A stretch of 64,000 nt of DNA, from the NCBI RefSeq assembly GCF_034190915.1, contig NW_026947491.1, positions 26,724,101 to 26,788,100 on the forward strand. Reading direction: 5' to 3'. Within the stretch, counting starts at the first letter, position 1. Each line of letters opens with the position of its first letter. A model generated the notes under the pieces. That model was not told where the DNA came from, ran no database searches, and was given only the letters and a program-made list of their open reading frames with translations. The position numbers and the translations under genes are program-made. Shown here in pieces: positions 46,913-57,455 of this stretch. The stretch is from Cavia porcellus. Lineage: Eukaryota; Chordata; Mammalia; Rodentia; Caviidae.

Positions 46913-47080
46913 CTGACTCTTTGATAGATTCAGTCTTTACTAATTGTTTTTTCATTTCTGATCGTATTAGCATTTCTTCTTCCAAGGACATCTCCTTTTC
47001 CTTAGCAGTTTTGGGAACTGGGATACTCTCAAAATAGCCTGAGTTTAGAAGTTTAGACAGCAGATCTTTCATGTGCTTAT
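46913..47080 (-). CDS. CAPRIN2: CAPRIN2 window exon 5
   Basis: A 168-nt exon encodes (Y)KHMKDLLSKLLNSGYFESI then PVPKTAKEKEM and EEEMLIRSEMKKQL, ending KES plus one base. The borders are TTTCTTAG|ATAAGC (AG at 47082-47081) and GTCAG|GTTTGT (GT at 46912-46911). The donor is weaker than the others because +4 is T instead of A. The exon closes the conserved homology region and starts the charged, low-complexity middle. Confidence 0.92.
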
Positions 47081-48254
47081 CTAAGAAAGAACAATTAAGA
47101 TGAAGCTGTCACATTACAGGCAAAGGAATACTAATTTTATGCTAGAGTATGTTAATACAATTGGGGAGATTCAGAATTGGACAATACTGGGAAAAGTAAA
47201 CAAGCAGACTATCCTTATTTTATACTCAATCAATATGAACTTGAAAGAATACGGTATCAGAGTTTGGCAAGTTAAGTTTCCCCGGGTCTCTATTCACACC
47301 ATGTAAAAAATGGCTAAACATCGAAGTCCTACTCAAAACTCTACCCACACCAGTGTTCACATCCCCATCTGTCCCACACATTATACCTACCACCTACTCT
47401 GTGTCCCCCACTAGCTGAGGATTTGGTGAAGTGAAAGATCGTTCCTCAATCATAATCAGTATTTTTAATGATTTTTAAACTATTTCTAAAGTTCTTGATT
47501 AAAATTTTACTCTTAAGAGTTATGCTGTATGTCACCTGAGCACATCACTATTAGATGAAGAAAAACCTTAAAGTGATGTCAAAATTGCTACATTACAAAT
47601 AAATCCAAACACTATTTCACTGTAAAGAGCCAATTAAAACATAATTCCCAAAGTAAGCAGAGCTCTCATATCTGATTTGGGTTTATTCACAGGAATACTG
47701 ATAAAGATTTGGTCTTTTTTTTTTCTTAAATTAGCTTTGAGATATAACTTACAAGCATAAAATTCACAATGTTTACAGTTTTAACAATACTCATATTGCC
47801 ACTACCAGAACCTAGATATAAAACATTTTCATCAATCCACAAATTTCCTTCATGCCCCTTTTGCAATTAATTCCCTCCCTGATCCTCTCAATAACCAAGA
47901 ACCTATCAACCTAGTTATGTTATTAGAATTTTACATAAAAAGGAAATCATACAATATGTACATTTATTTTCTGGCTTCCTTCACTGAGCATAATCATCTT
48001 GAGATCCATTTCATGTATGGATAATTTATCTTTTTTATTGCCAAGCAGATTTCATGGTATGGCTATTCCAAATTTTATTTATTATCAGTTGATCTGCATC
48101 TAGGCTGTGATCAAACAGGACAGTTAAAATAAAACTGGCATGGACAATTCATTCTTCAGAACCAATGTGAACTTCTATTTTAGTATCTCTTAGGGACCAG
48201 GAGTATGACTGCTTGGTGGCATAGTAAATTTATGCTTTATTTGCTAATTTAGTT

Positions 48255-48334
48255 CTGTGTTGCTTGTACCCTTACAGCACTTTGTTTTTTCTCTTTTTCC
48301 TTTTAAATAAAATTAAAAAAAAAAAAAGAAAAAA
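48255..48334 (+). mobile_element. Half-L1 3' end fragment inside an older L1
   Basis: gcttgtacccttacagcac... ccttttaaataaaatt plus A tail matches the 3' end of the copies at 33877 and 45266. It interrupts the old L1 at 47730-48465. The left border is approximate. Confidence 0.6.
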
Positions 48335-48339
48335 GAAAC

Positions 48340-48412
48340 ACGCAGGCTTCAAACTCACAATTCTCCTGCCTTAGCCTCTCAAGTAGCAGTAACGCATGCC
48401 TTTTCACCTGGC
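48340..48412 (-). mobile_element. Partial B1 SINE
   Basis: cttcaaactcacaattctcc tgccttagcctctcaagtag... in antisense. Confidence 0.55.
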
Positions 48413-48464
48413 TTTACTTTCCAAACTGTTAGTATCCTTTAATAGGCTAATGAAGAAAAAAAAT

Positions 48465-48595
48465 GTTGAGACAAAAATCATTGTATTGCCTATGGTGGTT
48501 TCGAATCCCTGGGCTCAAGGCTCAGGCAATTCTCCTGCCTAGGCCTCCTGAGCAACTGAGACTACAGATGCATGCCACAGTGCCTGACTAAGAAT
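48465..48595 (-). mobile_element. B1-like SINE
   Basis: ggctcaggcaattctcctgc ctaggcctcctgagcaactg agactacagatgcatgccac in antisense. Confidence 0.6.
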
Positions 48596-49229
48596 ACATT
48601 TTAATTGTGATTTAAGCTTGGAATTAAAATCTTGGTCATTCCACACACTTGGATATTTTCTAAAAGGGATGCCACTAAATAACGAAAGAGTTTTGATAAT
48701 CCTAAGCTAGTACACAAAGCTACATACCTCTTGTTTGCATACTTGTATTTGGGTGATTTGACAAACAGTTTATTTAGGAAGCAAAAAGAACTCTCTCTAC
48801 ATCATTTTCAGATCAAACAACAATGCTTCAATAAATAAGCCAAACCATTCACATTTTCTTATGCTGAGCTGTTAAATAAGCTTTAATATTAACAATGCAT
48901 GAATTTAAAATTCTTAACTAGAAAAGGTACTAACATTCAGAATGGAGAATCGAACCCCAAAATGATCAAGCTAGTGTTGAAGCCAGCTCTTGTTCCCAAT
49001 CATATTGACTTGCCCCTTCAAATTTCTCCCTTAACTTCATTTTAGTCAGTAGGTCTATGTAATAGCTGCTTTGGACAGCACTAAACAAAGGGATGCCTCC
49101 CGATGAATGTGGCATTGTCAGACATGTAAGTTCTGATGGACCAACACAGTGTAGACCCTCAATGGCATACTAAACTTCCAGACATAAAGTTTAGTAATAC
49201 TGCATAAGTCCAGAGTAGAAAAAACTCAC

Positions 49230-49312
49230 ATGTCGTTCCTACCACTGCTTTCTCACTACCTTCCAAAAGGTCCCAAAAGTACAAGGATGACTGCTCCATC
49301 TGGTCTTCAACA
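49230..49312 (-). CDS. CAPRIN2: CAPRIN2 window exon 4
   Basis: An 83-nt exon encodes (S)VEDQMEQSSLYFWDLLEGS then EKAVVGTT. The acceptor is CCTTGTCAG|TGTTG and the donor is ACAT|GTGAGT. Incoming phase is 2 and outgoing phase 1, both matched by the neighbouring exons. It belongs to the conserved globular part of the caprin homology region; the SLYFWDLLEG stretch is characteristic of caprin-2. It is short and sits between an ID SINE (49542-49650) and a 2.1-kb intron. Confidence 0.92.
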
Positions 49313-49541
49313 CTGACAAGGAAAAGCAGCAGCAGAACAAAGTGGCTTTAGAAGTACATATGCACACAGGGAGCAGCACAATGTATGCAATTCAATCCAA
49401 TAACAGTCAAAGCACCCATGCGTCCACCTTCCCCGCTTTCACTCTTTGGAACTAAAAAACCCACATTTGTAAGAGGCAACGAAATGTTCATCTCTGGATT
49501 TCATCAAGTAAGAATTTTTCCTTAAAATAATTAAACATTTC

Positions 49542-49650
49542 GGGGCTGGGGATTTAGCTCAGCGGCATAAGCAACTGCCTTGCAAGCAGGCGGTCGTGAG
49601 TTCGATCCCCGGTACTGATAAAAATGAAAAAGACAAAAAAAAAATAAAAT
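49542..49650 (+). mobile_element. ID SINE with 18-bp target-site duplication
   Basis: aaaataattaaacatttc at 49524-49541 and 49651-49668, identical. The body is consensus-like with tail gataaaaatgaaaaagacaa. Confidence 0.92.
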
Positions 49651-49984
49651 AAAATAATTAAACATTTCACCAAATATAATTATCAAGAATAGACCAAGAA
49701 TGTAGAGCTGCTAATGCAGTATTCATTTCTTAGTTATCGAGTTTCTATCCTAGAGGAAACAAAAGTACAAATGGAAACTTTAAGAACTGCATTGAACTTT
49801 AAAGACAGCAGCTTACTTTTTCAATTATCTTTTGTTGACATTTGACATATTCAAGCTAGCTGTGTTTCCTGAACACACCAAAGTGAGAAGGAAGACGCAT
49901 GATGGAGTACACTATTAACGTGGGAATATACAGCTACCCGTGGGCAATTCAGTTTTTATTAGGCTTCTATAAAAGACAAATTTC

Positions 49985-50156
49985 TTTTGGGGGGGCTGCA
50001 GGAGGGGATGGGAGAAGTTGACATAGCATCTTACTATGCAGTCCAGGCTGACCTTGAACTCATTACATAGCCCAGCTTGGCTATGAACTTGCAATCCTCC
50101 TCTTTCAGCCTCCAGCATCCTGGAATTACAGGTATGCACTACCACAGCTGGCTGAA
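49985..50156 (-). mobile_element. B1 SINE with internal duplication
   Basis: catcttactatgcagtccag gctgaccttgaactcattac atagcccagcttggctatga... in antisense. Confidence 0.8.
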
Positions 50157-50652
50157 GCCAACTTGTAATATATCTGACTTGCTTTAATATGGCTAATAAA
50201 CACAAAGTTGGAACAATCTGTCTTTAACCTAGCAAAAATATAAAGACTTACCATATTTGTTTACTTAATCACTCAGTTAACAAAAATACATAAGTGGCTC
50301 ACTATAGGAAAAACTATTAGATGGCTTTGTATTTAAAATCAGCATCTAAGTATTGAGAGGATAATAACAAATAATTCTCACTTTAAAAGTTTAATACTGA
50401 CCAAACTGAATTTTATCTATCTCTACTTAAGTGCAGCAGAAATAAGAAGGCAAAGACATAACAAAAAAAGTTTTAGCAATATAATTATATTACAGTTAAT
50501 ACTTGTATAGGGTTAAAAATATTTTGATGATCAGTATTTTTAAAATTAGTGCTATAATAAGGCAATATGTTTTCATTTGAATTCACTTTCTTTCTGGGCA
50601 ATCTATTAAATCCATTAGAGCATCCACTATAGAATCAAATCAATGTTTTAGT

Positions 50653-50719
50653 TTATACACACACACACATATATTGTGTATGTATATGTGTATGTATACA
50701 TTTATGTATATATACACAT
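50653..50719 (+). repeat. CA/TA-rich simple repeat
   Basis: (ac)n followed by alternating tgta/tata stretches; purine-pyrimidine alternating throughout. Confidence 0.75.
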
Positions 50720-50779
50720 GGCTAGAATAAAGTAAAGTGCTGTGTGTTCCACTTCAAAAAAACCTTTCCATTAGCTTAC

Positions 50780-51018
50780 CTCAGACTTTCATTTCTTTCA
50801 GGGCAGGTCAATTTTGAAAATTTAATGAGGTAGTCAAGTTCTTTTGAAGGCAAATACACCGCACCATTCAAGCCCCCTCTGAAGTCTTTTTGTACATGTT
50901 CCTGTGTCACGTTCTGTAATACATACTGAACTTGAAGTATAGTTCGAAGCTTTTTCTTCTCAGCCTCAAGTTTTAGCATGTGTTCCCTCCTCTGGGCCTT
51001 TTTCTGCGCTTTCAGTAG
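50780..51018 (-). CDS. CAPRIN2: CAPRIN2 window exon 3
   Basis: A 239-nt exon encodes LLKAQKKAQRREHMLKLEAE, then KKKLRTILQVQYVLQNVTQE and VQKDFRGGLNGAVYLPSKEL, ending at NESL plus two bases. The borders are TTTTAACAG|CTACTG (AG at 51020-51019) and CTGAG|GTAAGC (GT at 50779-50778). This is the core of the caprin homology region, rich in charged helix. The split serine codon (AG|T) is completed by the next exon, which confirms the join. Confidence 0.93.
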
Positions 51019-51180
51019 CTGTTAAAACAAATGTAGGTTGAAACTCTCCATACCTACATCAGCAATTCATGTTACAAAATGTAATACCAAATAGCTGAGA
51101 TTAGAAGATAAATCTCATGACTGTCCAACTGACCAGCTTGTGTGGTCCATAGCTCCTTTTCCACCTAAAGAAATCGCTAA

Positions 51181-51281
51181 GGGGCTGGGGATTTAGCTCA
51201 GCGGCATAAGCACCTGCCTTGCAAGCAGGTGGTCATGAATTCGATCCCCAGTACCGATTAAAAAAAGAAAGAAAGAAAGAA
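51181..51281 (+). mobile_element. ID SINE
   Basis: ggggctggggatttagctca... tcgatccccagtaccgatta with a (gaaa)n tail. aaagaaatcgct / aaagaaattgct flank it. Confidence 0.85.
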
Positions 51282-51639
51282 ATTGCTGAGTATTGAACCA
51301 AGTGGTCTCAAGTCACTAGAGGGAAGGGAGTCCAAATATCTGACTCCCAACTCCAAGCTATACACTATACAGTCAGTACCTCCAACTTACCATGTTCTGT
51401 GAGAAGCAAAGGACCAATCAGTGATGTCCATACCCACCTCAAGATTTTATTTTTCCTCATTAAGTATATCAAGTCTTTTTAGAACACATATTTTAAGACA
51501 ATGCTTTAAGTGTAGGTTTTTTTCCCAAGAAGAAAATATTTAAACTAAAATGGTCAGTTTGCAAATAACCAAAGATGATGACTAAGGCATAAGGAATTGA
51601 AAACCTAATAAAAATAAAATATCTTGCAAATATTAATAC

Positions 51640-51960
51640 AGGTTGAGCATCCCTAATTCAAGAATTCAAAATCTAAAATGCTCCCAAATCTGAAATGTAT
51701 TGAGCATCAACATAATATCACAAATGGAAAAAATCTCATGCATGACCTTATGTGACAGGTCACAATGAAAATGCAGATACCCCAAAAATAATGTACAAAA
51801 TTACTTGCTAGCTAATGAATTTCACATTAAGACTTGGGTCCCATGCTTAAAGTATCACATCATGTATATGCAATTATTCCAAAATCCAAAGGGAAATCTG
51901 AAACACTTTTGGCCCAAAGTACTTTGAATAAACTATACTCAATTCGTACCAAACAAACAA
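51640..51960. mobile_element. Tigger-like DNA transposon relic
   Basis: caggttgagcatccctaatt, then aaatctaaaatgctcccaaa and gacttgggtcccatgcttaa match a common mammalian Tc1/mariner (Tigger-class) non-autonomous repeat from memory. Its other end is aaacacttttggcccaaagt. No transposase is present. Confidence 0.55.
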
Positions 51961-52947
51961 CCACAGCAAACATTTCCTTAACTCATTCCTGCCAGCTTGA
52001 ACCACAGGTGTTACATGCATGACTGACCCATTGGGCAGTTCTACCAACCAACCAAGACTGTCCTGTGCCACCCGATAGAACAGTCACGCACGTGCCGGCA
52101 GTGGTTCAGGGCCAACTGGCAGCAAGACGTACAGATATCGGCCCTATCACAAATGTGTTAAAGGAGTTTTCAAGGTTTTGGTTTTTGTGTCTTTGACTCT
52201 GAGGTAGACCCAGGGCCTGACATAAAAGATTATTTTATGATTAATGGAACTCAAATTTCTCCTCAAATAATGTGTGTGCATAATCTCTGTGTAATAATTT
52301 GTAGAAGACCCTGGGCCTACTCCAAAGCTGAGAACTATATTACTTTAAAATCTAATAATATACACATCCAGAATGGTTTGCCATTATCCAAAAGGTACAT
52401 CTGTTAACACTTACCTAACAGACTTCCACTTAAGTTTTTTTCATTGTAGTATTTCCATTATACTGTATATTTTCCAACATTTGAAGATTAAAAGAATAAC
52501 AAAATTAAAAACTTGATTTTTTTCTATAGATGTGTTATAGTAATGGTATCAACATTTGAAACTCTTAACTTTAGAGATATTCCTAAATCCTAATGGATTT
52601 AGACAGGTTTGGGGGTAAAAACCTCAGGAAAAATATTCCCTGTGGCATACTTAATATCATTCTAGGTACAACAGAAGCAACTTAATAAATGTGACTTGAG
52701 TTACAACCAGGAATAGGAGATCATCGGTAACAATAAAATTGCCACAATTCCACAATGAAATAACAGGTCAGATAACTGACACCTTATGTAGATATCTATT
52801 TGGATAGCATTTCCCTTCAGACTCCACAAATCTGAAGACTTAGCTATCCTCAATCTCCCATCCCCAGTAAGATACTTAGAGAAGATAGATGACATTTTCT
52901 CAAGGTCAGTGATTAAACTGGTTTTATAAAAAACAAAACACACTCAC

Positions 52948-53034
52948 ATCTTGGCTCAGTCCAGAAAAGGTTTTCTGAAGCTCCTTGGCAAATTCCAAAT
53001 TATGTAGCACTTCTTCATACTTCTCTACTGCTTC
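52948..53034 (-). CDS. CAPRIN2: CAPRIN2 window exon 2
   Basis: An 87-nt exon in phase 0 encodes 29 residues starting EAVEKYEEVLHNLEFAKELQ and ending TFSGLSQD. The borders are TTTGGTAG|GAAGC (AG at 53036-53035) and GAT|GTGAGTG (GT at 52947-52946). The sequence continues the caprin homology region 1 helix. It follows an 8.7-kb intron that holds an LTR retrotransposon (56849-59138). Confidence 0.92.
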
Positions 53035-53214
53035 CTACCAAATACGGTAAGAAAACCAAGTCAAAGTAAGTGTTTCCTAAATATAGGACAAATTCCAAAG
53101 TTTATCAACTACATTTGCTCTATATACAAACAAAAGTACTTACCTAAAAAAAACATAAGAGCAAAACTATCAGTACAGCTGTAAAATTTCAACTTTAATC
53201 CTAGAAATTCATTT

Positions 53215-53332
53215 GTTTATTTGTTTTTGTGTCTCACTATACAGCCCAGGTTGGCCTCAGACTCATGGTGCTGTTCCTGCCTCAGCTTCCTGAGTGCTGG
53301 GATTACAGATATTTGCCACCATTCCAGGCTAG
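53215..53332 (-). mobile_element. B1 SINE
   Basis: gtctcactatacagcccagg ttggcctcagactcatggtg... gggattacagatatttgcca in antisense. Confidence 0.7.
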
Positions 53333-54085
53333 AGATGCAATTTTTATATTAGAAATCTAAGCCAAAATTTTGCCCTATCTATAAAGTTTAAGCTCAGAGG
53401 CCAGTACATTTTAAATGCAGTAAGACAATGGAATCATTCTATCAATATTTATTCACCACTCAAATGCATCTATAAAACAAGCAGTACAATAAATACCACA
53501 CAGATGAACAAGCAACTGAGACATTTATAATGGGATTAAAAACATTTTTTAATTGAAATGTTGGATTTTAACAGGAAACATGACTTTTTATTAGCTTTTA
53601 TGTCTAAAAAATAAGGGTGTCATCCATCAAAAAAAATTATCCATAGTAGACATTTTAACTGAAATAACAAGCAATGCCCTACAGGAAATCTAAAAAGCTT
53701 TTTTAAAGTTTTACAGTGAACAAAACTGATAATTAGAGAAGGCACAGGTGGTTCACTGGAATTTAACTCAAATTTTATTGAAACAGAACAAGGCAGGGTT
53801 CTTGCTCAACTACATAAAGATCTATGAAGCTTCAATAACTAAGCAGCATAATATTTCCCAGGTATCACCTGAAGACATGAAAACATACATTTATGTACAG
53901 GTGTGTATGAGAATTTATATAGAAGGATAACTCAGAACAATCCAAAGTGAAAAGAATCCAAATATCCAGCTAACAAATATGTCCCCACATGGAATATGAG
54001 ACACAATGAAAATAAATGAAATAGTGATACAGAATGTAACATGGACAAAGCTCAAGACCTTCTGACCTCAAGAGGTCAGAAGCAG

Positions 54086-54272
54086 CTAGGTGTGATGATA
54101 CACACACATAACCGCAGGACTCTTGGGGGTGGAGACAGGAGGATCCCAAATTTAAGCCCAGTATGGGCAACTCAGTGAAGCTCTGTCTCAATAAAAAAGC
54201 ATAAAGGGCTAGGGATGTAGCTCAGTGTGAAGACCCTAGATTCAACTCCCAGTACCATTTAAAAAAAAAAAA
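54086..54272 (+). mobile_element. B1+ID composite SINE within old L1
   Basis: gctaggtgtgatgatacaca... caactcagtgaagctctgtc tcaa, then gggctagggatgtagctcag and ttcaactcccagtacca. Confidence 0.7.
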
Positions 54273-54396
54273 CAAACCAAAAGACTATTTTGTCATGAAA
54301 TATCCAGAAAAGACAACCATATAATGACAGGAAAAAACCACAGCACAAAAAGGGAACTTTAGAAGGTAACAGAAATGTTTTAAACTTGGACTGTGG

Positions 54397-54509
54397 GGGG
54401 CTGGGGATTTAGCTCAGCGGCATAAGCACCTGCCTTGTAAGCAGGCGGTCGTGAGTTCGTTCCCTGGTACCAGTAAAAATGAAAAAGACAAAAATAAAAT
54501 AAAATAAAA
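54397..54509 (+). mobile_element. ID SINE with 11-bp target-site duplication
   Basis: ttggactgtgg at 54386-54396 and 54510-54520. The anticodon-loop triplet is tgt instead of tgc. Confidence 0.9.
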
Positions 54510-54629
54510 TTGGACTGTGGCGATAATGGTGTAACTAAAAATTTACCATAAATCACTAAATTGTACATATGTCCTGATGGGTTTATTATATGGTATGTAC
54601 ATTGTACCTCAATAAAGCTGCTGGAAAAA

Positions 54630-55115
54630 AGCCTGCTAACACTAAACCTCTATAAAAGTTTAGAAAGATAAGAACCCCTATCTCCTCTCAGTATGAGTCT
54701 AACAACTCTTATTATTAACCTACAAAGGGTAACCTTTGTAGCCATACTGTGGCTACAGTAGACTGTGCTACAGTACCCAGGCTACTGTGTAGCCTGGGTA
54801 ACCTACAAAGGCCTCACATGCCAGAGGGAACCTTTGAAAGGTGACTGGATAAGAGGTTCTAGCTGACTTGCTGTTAGGTGGGGCCTGGTTAGAAGACGCA
54901 GACCACCATAGGTATGGCCTGGAATGGCATCTCCCCCTGCCTCCTGCTTCTCACTTCCCTCTTAGCTTCCTGCCTCTGTGACGTTAGGTCCCTCTGCTCT
55001 CCTGTCTTTAAGCCAGCAGACTATGGACCAAAATCATGAGCCAAAATAAACCTGTTGTCAAGTTGTGGGTGTCCGATATTGTGTCCTAATGATGAAAAAT
55101 GACTTCAGACAATTA
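54630..55115 (+). repeat. Candidate solo LTR (MaLR-like) with palindromic insert
   Basis: gtgactggataagaggttct, gtggggcctggttagaagac and the end gagccaaaataaacctgttg... cctaatgatgaaaaatgac resemble the 3' half of MaLR-type LTRs, including an AATAAA. The left part holds a cluster of perfect hairpins (54717-54811) that I cannot attribute to the LTR. Classification is tentative. Confidence 0.4.
54717..54811. repeat. Cluster of perfect hairpins between direct repeats
   Basis: aacctacaaagg at 54717-54728 recurs at 54800-54811. Between them lie perfect stems: ctacaaagg/cctttgtag (54720-54741, loop 4), gtagcc/ggctac (54738-54756), and acccaggctac/gtagcctgggt (54775-54799, loop tgt). Confidence 0.75.
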
Positions 55116-55120
55116 CACCA

Positions 55121-55312
55121 AAAGCACCTGTAACCTCAGCTATTCAGGAGGTTGAAGTAGGTAGACTGCAAGTTCCAGCCCAGCCTGGACAGTGTAGCAA
55201 GACCCTATCTCATAATAAAAATTTTAAGAAGTTCTGAGGATGTAGCTCAATTAGAACAGTTTCCTAGAATACACAAGGCCCTTAGTTCAATCCTAAAACA
55301 CCCAGAAAAAAG
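55121..55312 (+). mobile_element. B1+ID composite SINE
   Basis: agcacctgtaacctcagcta ttcaggaggtt... gcaagaccctatctcataat, then gaggatgtagctcaattaga and cccttagttcaatcctaaaa. Confidence 0.7.
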
Positions 55313-55942
55313 GGAGGCAAGACAACAACGGGTGGGAGCTGAGTTATAGGAAGGAGTTTCAACAGTATGGACAATGTATCATTTGAGCTGAAAGGTGGGT
55401 TCTGCTGCTTTGCCTTATAGCACATTACAATTTATACGCAACTTTTTTTTGGATCATACAGTTCACCACACAAAAAATAGGCAAGCTTTCCAGCGATAGA
55501 AACAAGAACCCGGACGGTATAATCACAGTATGGAATCCTCAGAGGAACATAACACCAGAAAGAAATATACATCCACTCCCAAAAGGAATTAGCTGAGCCA
55601 AGAAAACCATCACCAGGTGGGAACTACTTCCTGTCGCCTAAACGTACACACTGGCTTCCCTCCTCTGCGGAGGAGTCCTTCCACCTGTGCCCTGGGTCTT
55701 ATGCAATTCCATCTTGGTTGGAACCTTAGTCTATGATTCCCTTTAATGTTCTCTTATGGCTTCTCCCTCTCTGTTGATGCTAAATCAGCATTTTAAAGTA
55801 CAAATCATGCCAACCTCAAAAAGAAAAATCTACAATTCTCTCTCCAACCACTTTTTTCAAGTCTCAGACCTCATTGCCCTGGATTCAGACTTCACCATTC
55901 CACCAGAAGTACTACAGCTGCCATCAGTGATGTCAACCCCAT

Positions 55943-56020
55943 TTTTTTGTTTTGGTACCAGGGATCAAACTCATGCCCTCATACTTGCCAAGCAGGCACT
56001 TGTGGAAAATCCCTGTCCCC
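55943..56020 (-). mobile_element. Old ID SINE
   Basis: ttggtaccagggatcaaact catgccctcatacttgccaa gcaggcacttgtgg. The 5' end is damaged. Confidence 0.6.
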
Positions 56021-56848
56021 TGTCAATTCCACTCTTTAAAGCTATGCTCTCATCTACTTGACTTCTTAGCAGCCTTCAACATAAAACCACCATCCTGCTT
56101 CACAAACAGCTATTTGTTTTCCCATCATTAAACTTCCAATTTTCTTCACTTCTGCAGATGGTTATTTACCACAATATTTCTGTTAACTTCTCTCACCTCA
56201 GCTTTAGCTGTAAAACAGGCATAATAGGACCCACTACATAGATGTTATATTTTAAATGATTTAATTCTTATAAAGCACTCGGAGTCATATTTTTAGCCAT
56301 TATTACATTGACCTACACTTCAGTTCTGCTACCTATATCCTTGTCCAAAATAGACTTGTCTTTTCTAATTGCTCCACTAGTAGCCATTCAGATGATAAAT
56401 CTCTACACCAGTACTGAAAATTTTAGAGCTTTCAATGATGGTAGGCTGCTGAGGCATTTGCACCATAGGTTTACTATCATTGCAGTTTTACGCCCCAGAG
56501 CCATATACTTAAATATTTATTAGACAAAACCCCTAGTATCTTATAAGGACTTTAAAATCAGTGGTGGAAAACTGAGCTCTGTATCCCAGTTCATCCCATC
56601 CTGCCAAAACCCCTTAACCCCAGCATTTCCAAGCTCAGAAAATGCTTTTGCCATCCACTCAATTATTTCAGGCTGAAACCACTTCCAACTTTACCCTCTT
56701 CTCAGGGCCTTTATACAACTAACATCTGTCTCGTCTTCCTGTCCCTTTTCTCTAAGTACTATTCCTCTTAGAAGACTCCGTAGAACAAGCTAGGTCCCTG
56801 ACTACCATCCCTTCTCACCATGTTTGTCACCTTAATATCATTCCATAC

Positions 56849-57222
56849 TGTCTTAGTTCCTTTTCTCATTGCTGAGACAAAATACAAAACACCCACAGGT
56901 AAAGAATAGGTTTATTTAGCTCACAGTTTGTAGAGCTTTCAGGCCAGCTGGCTCTAAGGGAGTAGGGCATGGCGGAGGAGAAACAGTTCATGGTATGGCA
57001 GGCAGAAAATAGTGAACCATCACCAGCAGCAGCAGCAGCAGCCTGCCTTCCATCAAGGCTACCAGCCTATTGACTGGTGCCACCCACACCCAGGTAGGGC
57101 TTCCCTCATCCACAATCTTAATCCACATTCACACATCCCAATCCAGCCAGCTCAAACAATCACCACCTCTGAGTGTCAGATTTTGGGGAATGGGGGGAGA
57201 CATCTAGACACAAGCCATGACA
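56849..57222 (-). repeat. MaLR 3' LTR
   Basis: It begins TG at 56849 and ends CA at 57222 on the plus strand, giving TG...CA ends on either strand. It contains a (CAG)6 tract at 57024-57041. Confidence 0.55.
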
Positions 57223-57299
57223 TTCTGTCCCTGGCCCCCAAAGACTCGCATGCATCCCTTTATGTAAAAGGCAGTTAAGTCCATTTCTTAAGAGTTGCT

Positions 57300-57455
57300 A
57301 GTTGGGCATGGTGGTGCATGCAGGTAATCCCAGCACTCAGGAGGCACAGGCAGGAGAACTGTCATGAGTTTGAAACCAGCCTGAGATATACAGTGAGTTC
57401 AAGGACATCCTGAACTATGTGGTGAGACTCTGTGTCCAAAGGAAAAAAAAAAAGA
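57300..57455 (+). mobile_element. B1 SINE inserted in the MaLR
   Basis: gttgggcatggtggtgcatg... gaaaccagcctgagatatac agtgagttcaaggacatcct gaactatgtggtgagactct. Internal duplication present; it dates after the LTR element. Confidence 0.8.

Larger units (their letters stand above)
47730..48465 (-). mobile_element. Ancient L1, antisense, carrying younger inserts
   Basis: tataacttacaagcataaaattc... ttcactgagcataatcatct... tgatctgcatctaggctgtg is the reverse complement of L1M ORF2/3' text. A half-L1 tail (48255-48334) and a B1 piece (48340-48412) are inserted into it. Confidence 0.6.
53860..54615 (+). mobile_element. Ancient L1 3' end, interrupted by two SINEs
   Basis: acctgaagacatgaaaacat... 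and ttgtacatatgtcctgatgg... tgtacctcaataaagctgct are L1M phrases. A composite SINE (54086-54272) and an ID (54397-54509) break it. Confidence 0.6.

Noticed and set aside
49542..49620. tRNA-Ala gene
   Set aside because: The body folds partly like tRNA-Ala(TGC), but it carries an A-rich tail and target-site duplications and is one of many copies, so it is an ID SINE.
57012..57278. An 88-codon frame with a polyglutamine start (MNHHQQQQQQ)
   Set aside because: It is the (CAG)6 tract inside the MaLR LTR. There is no start context or downstream domain.
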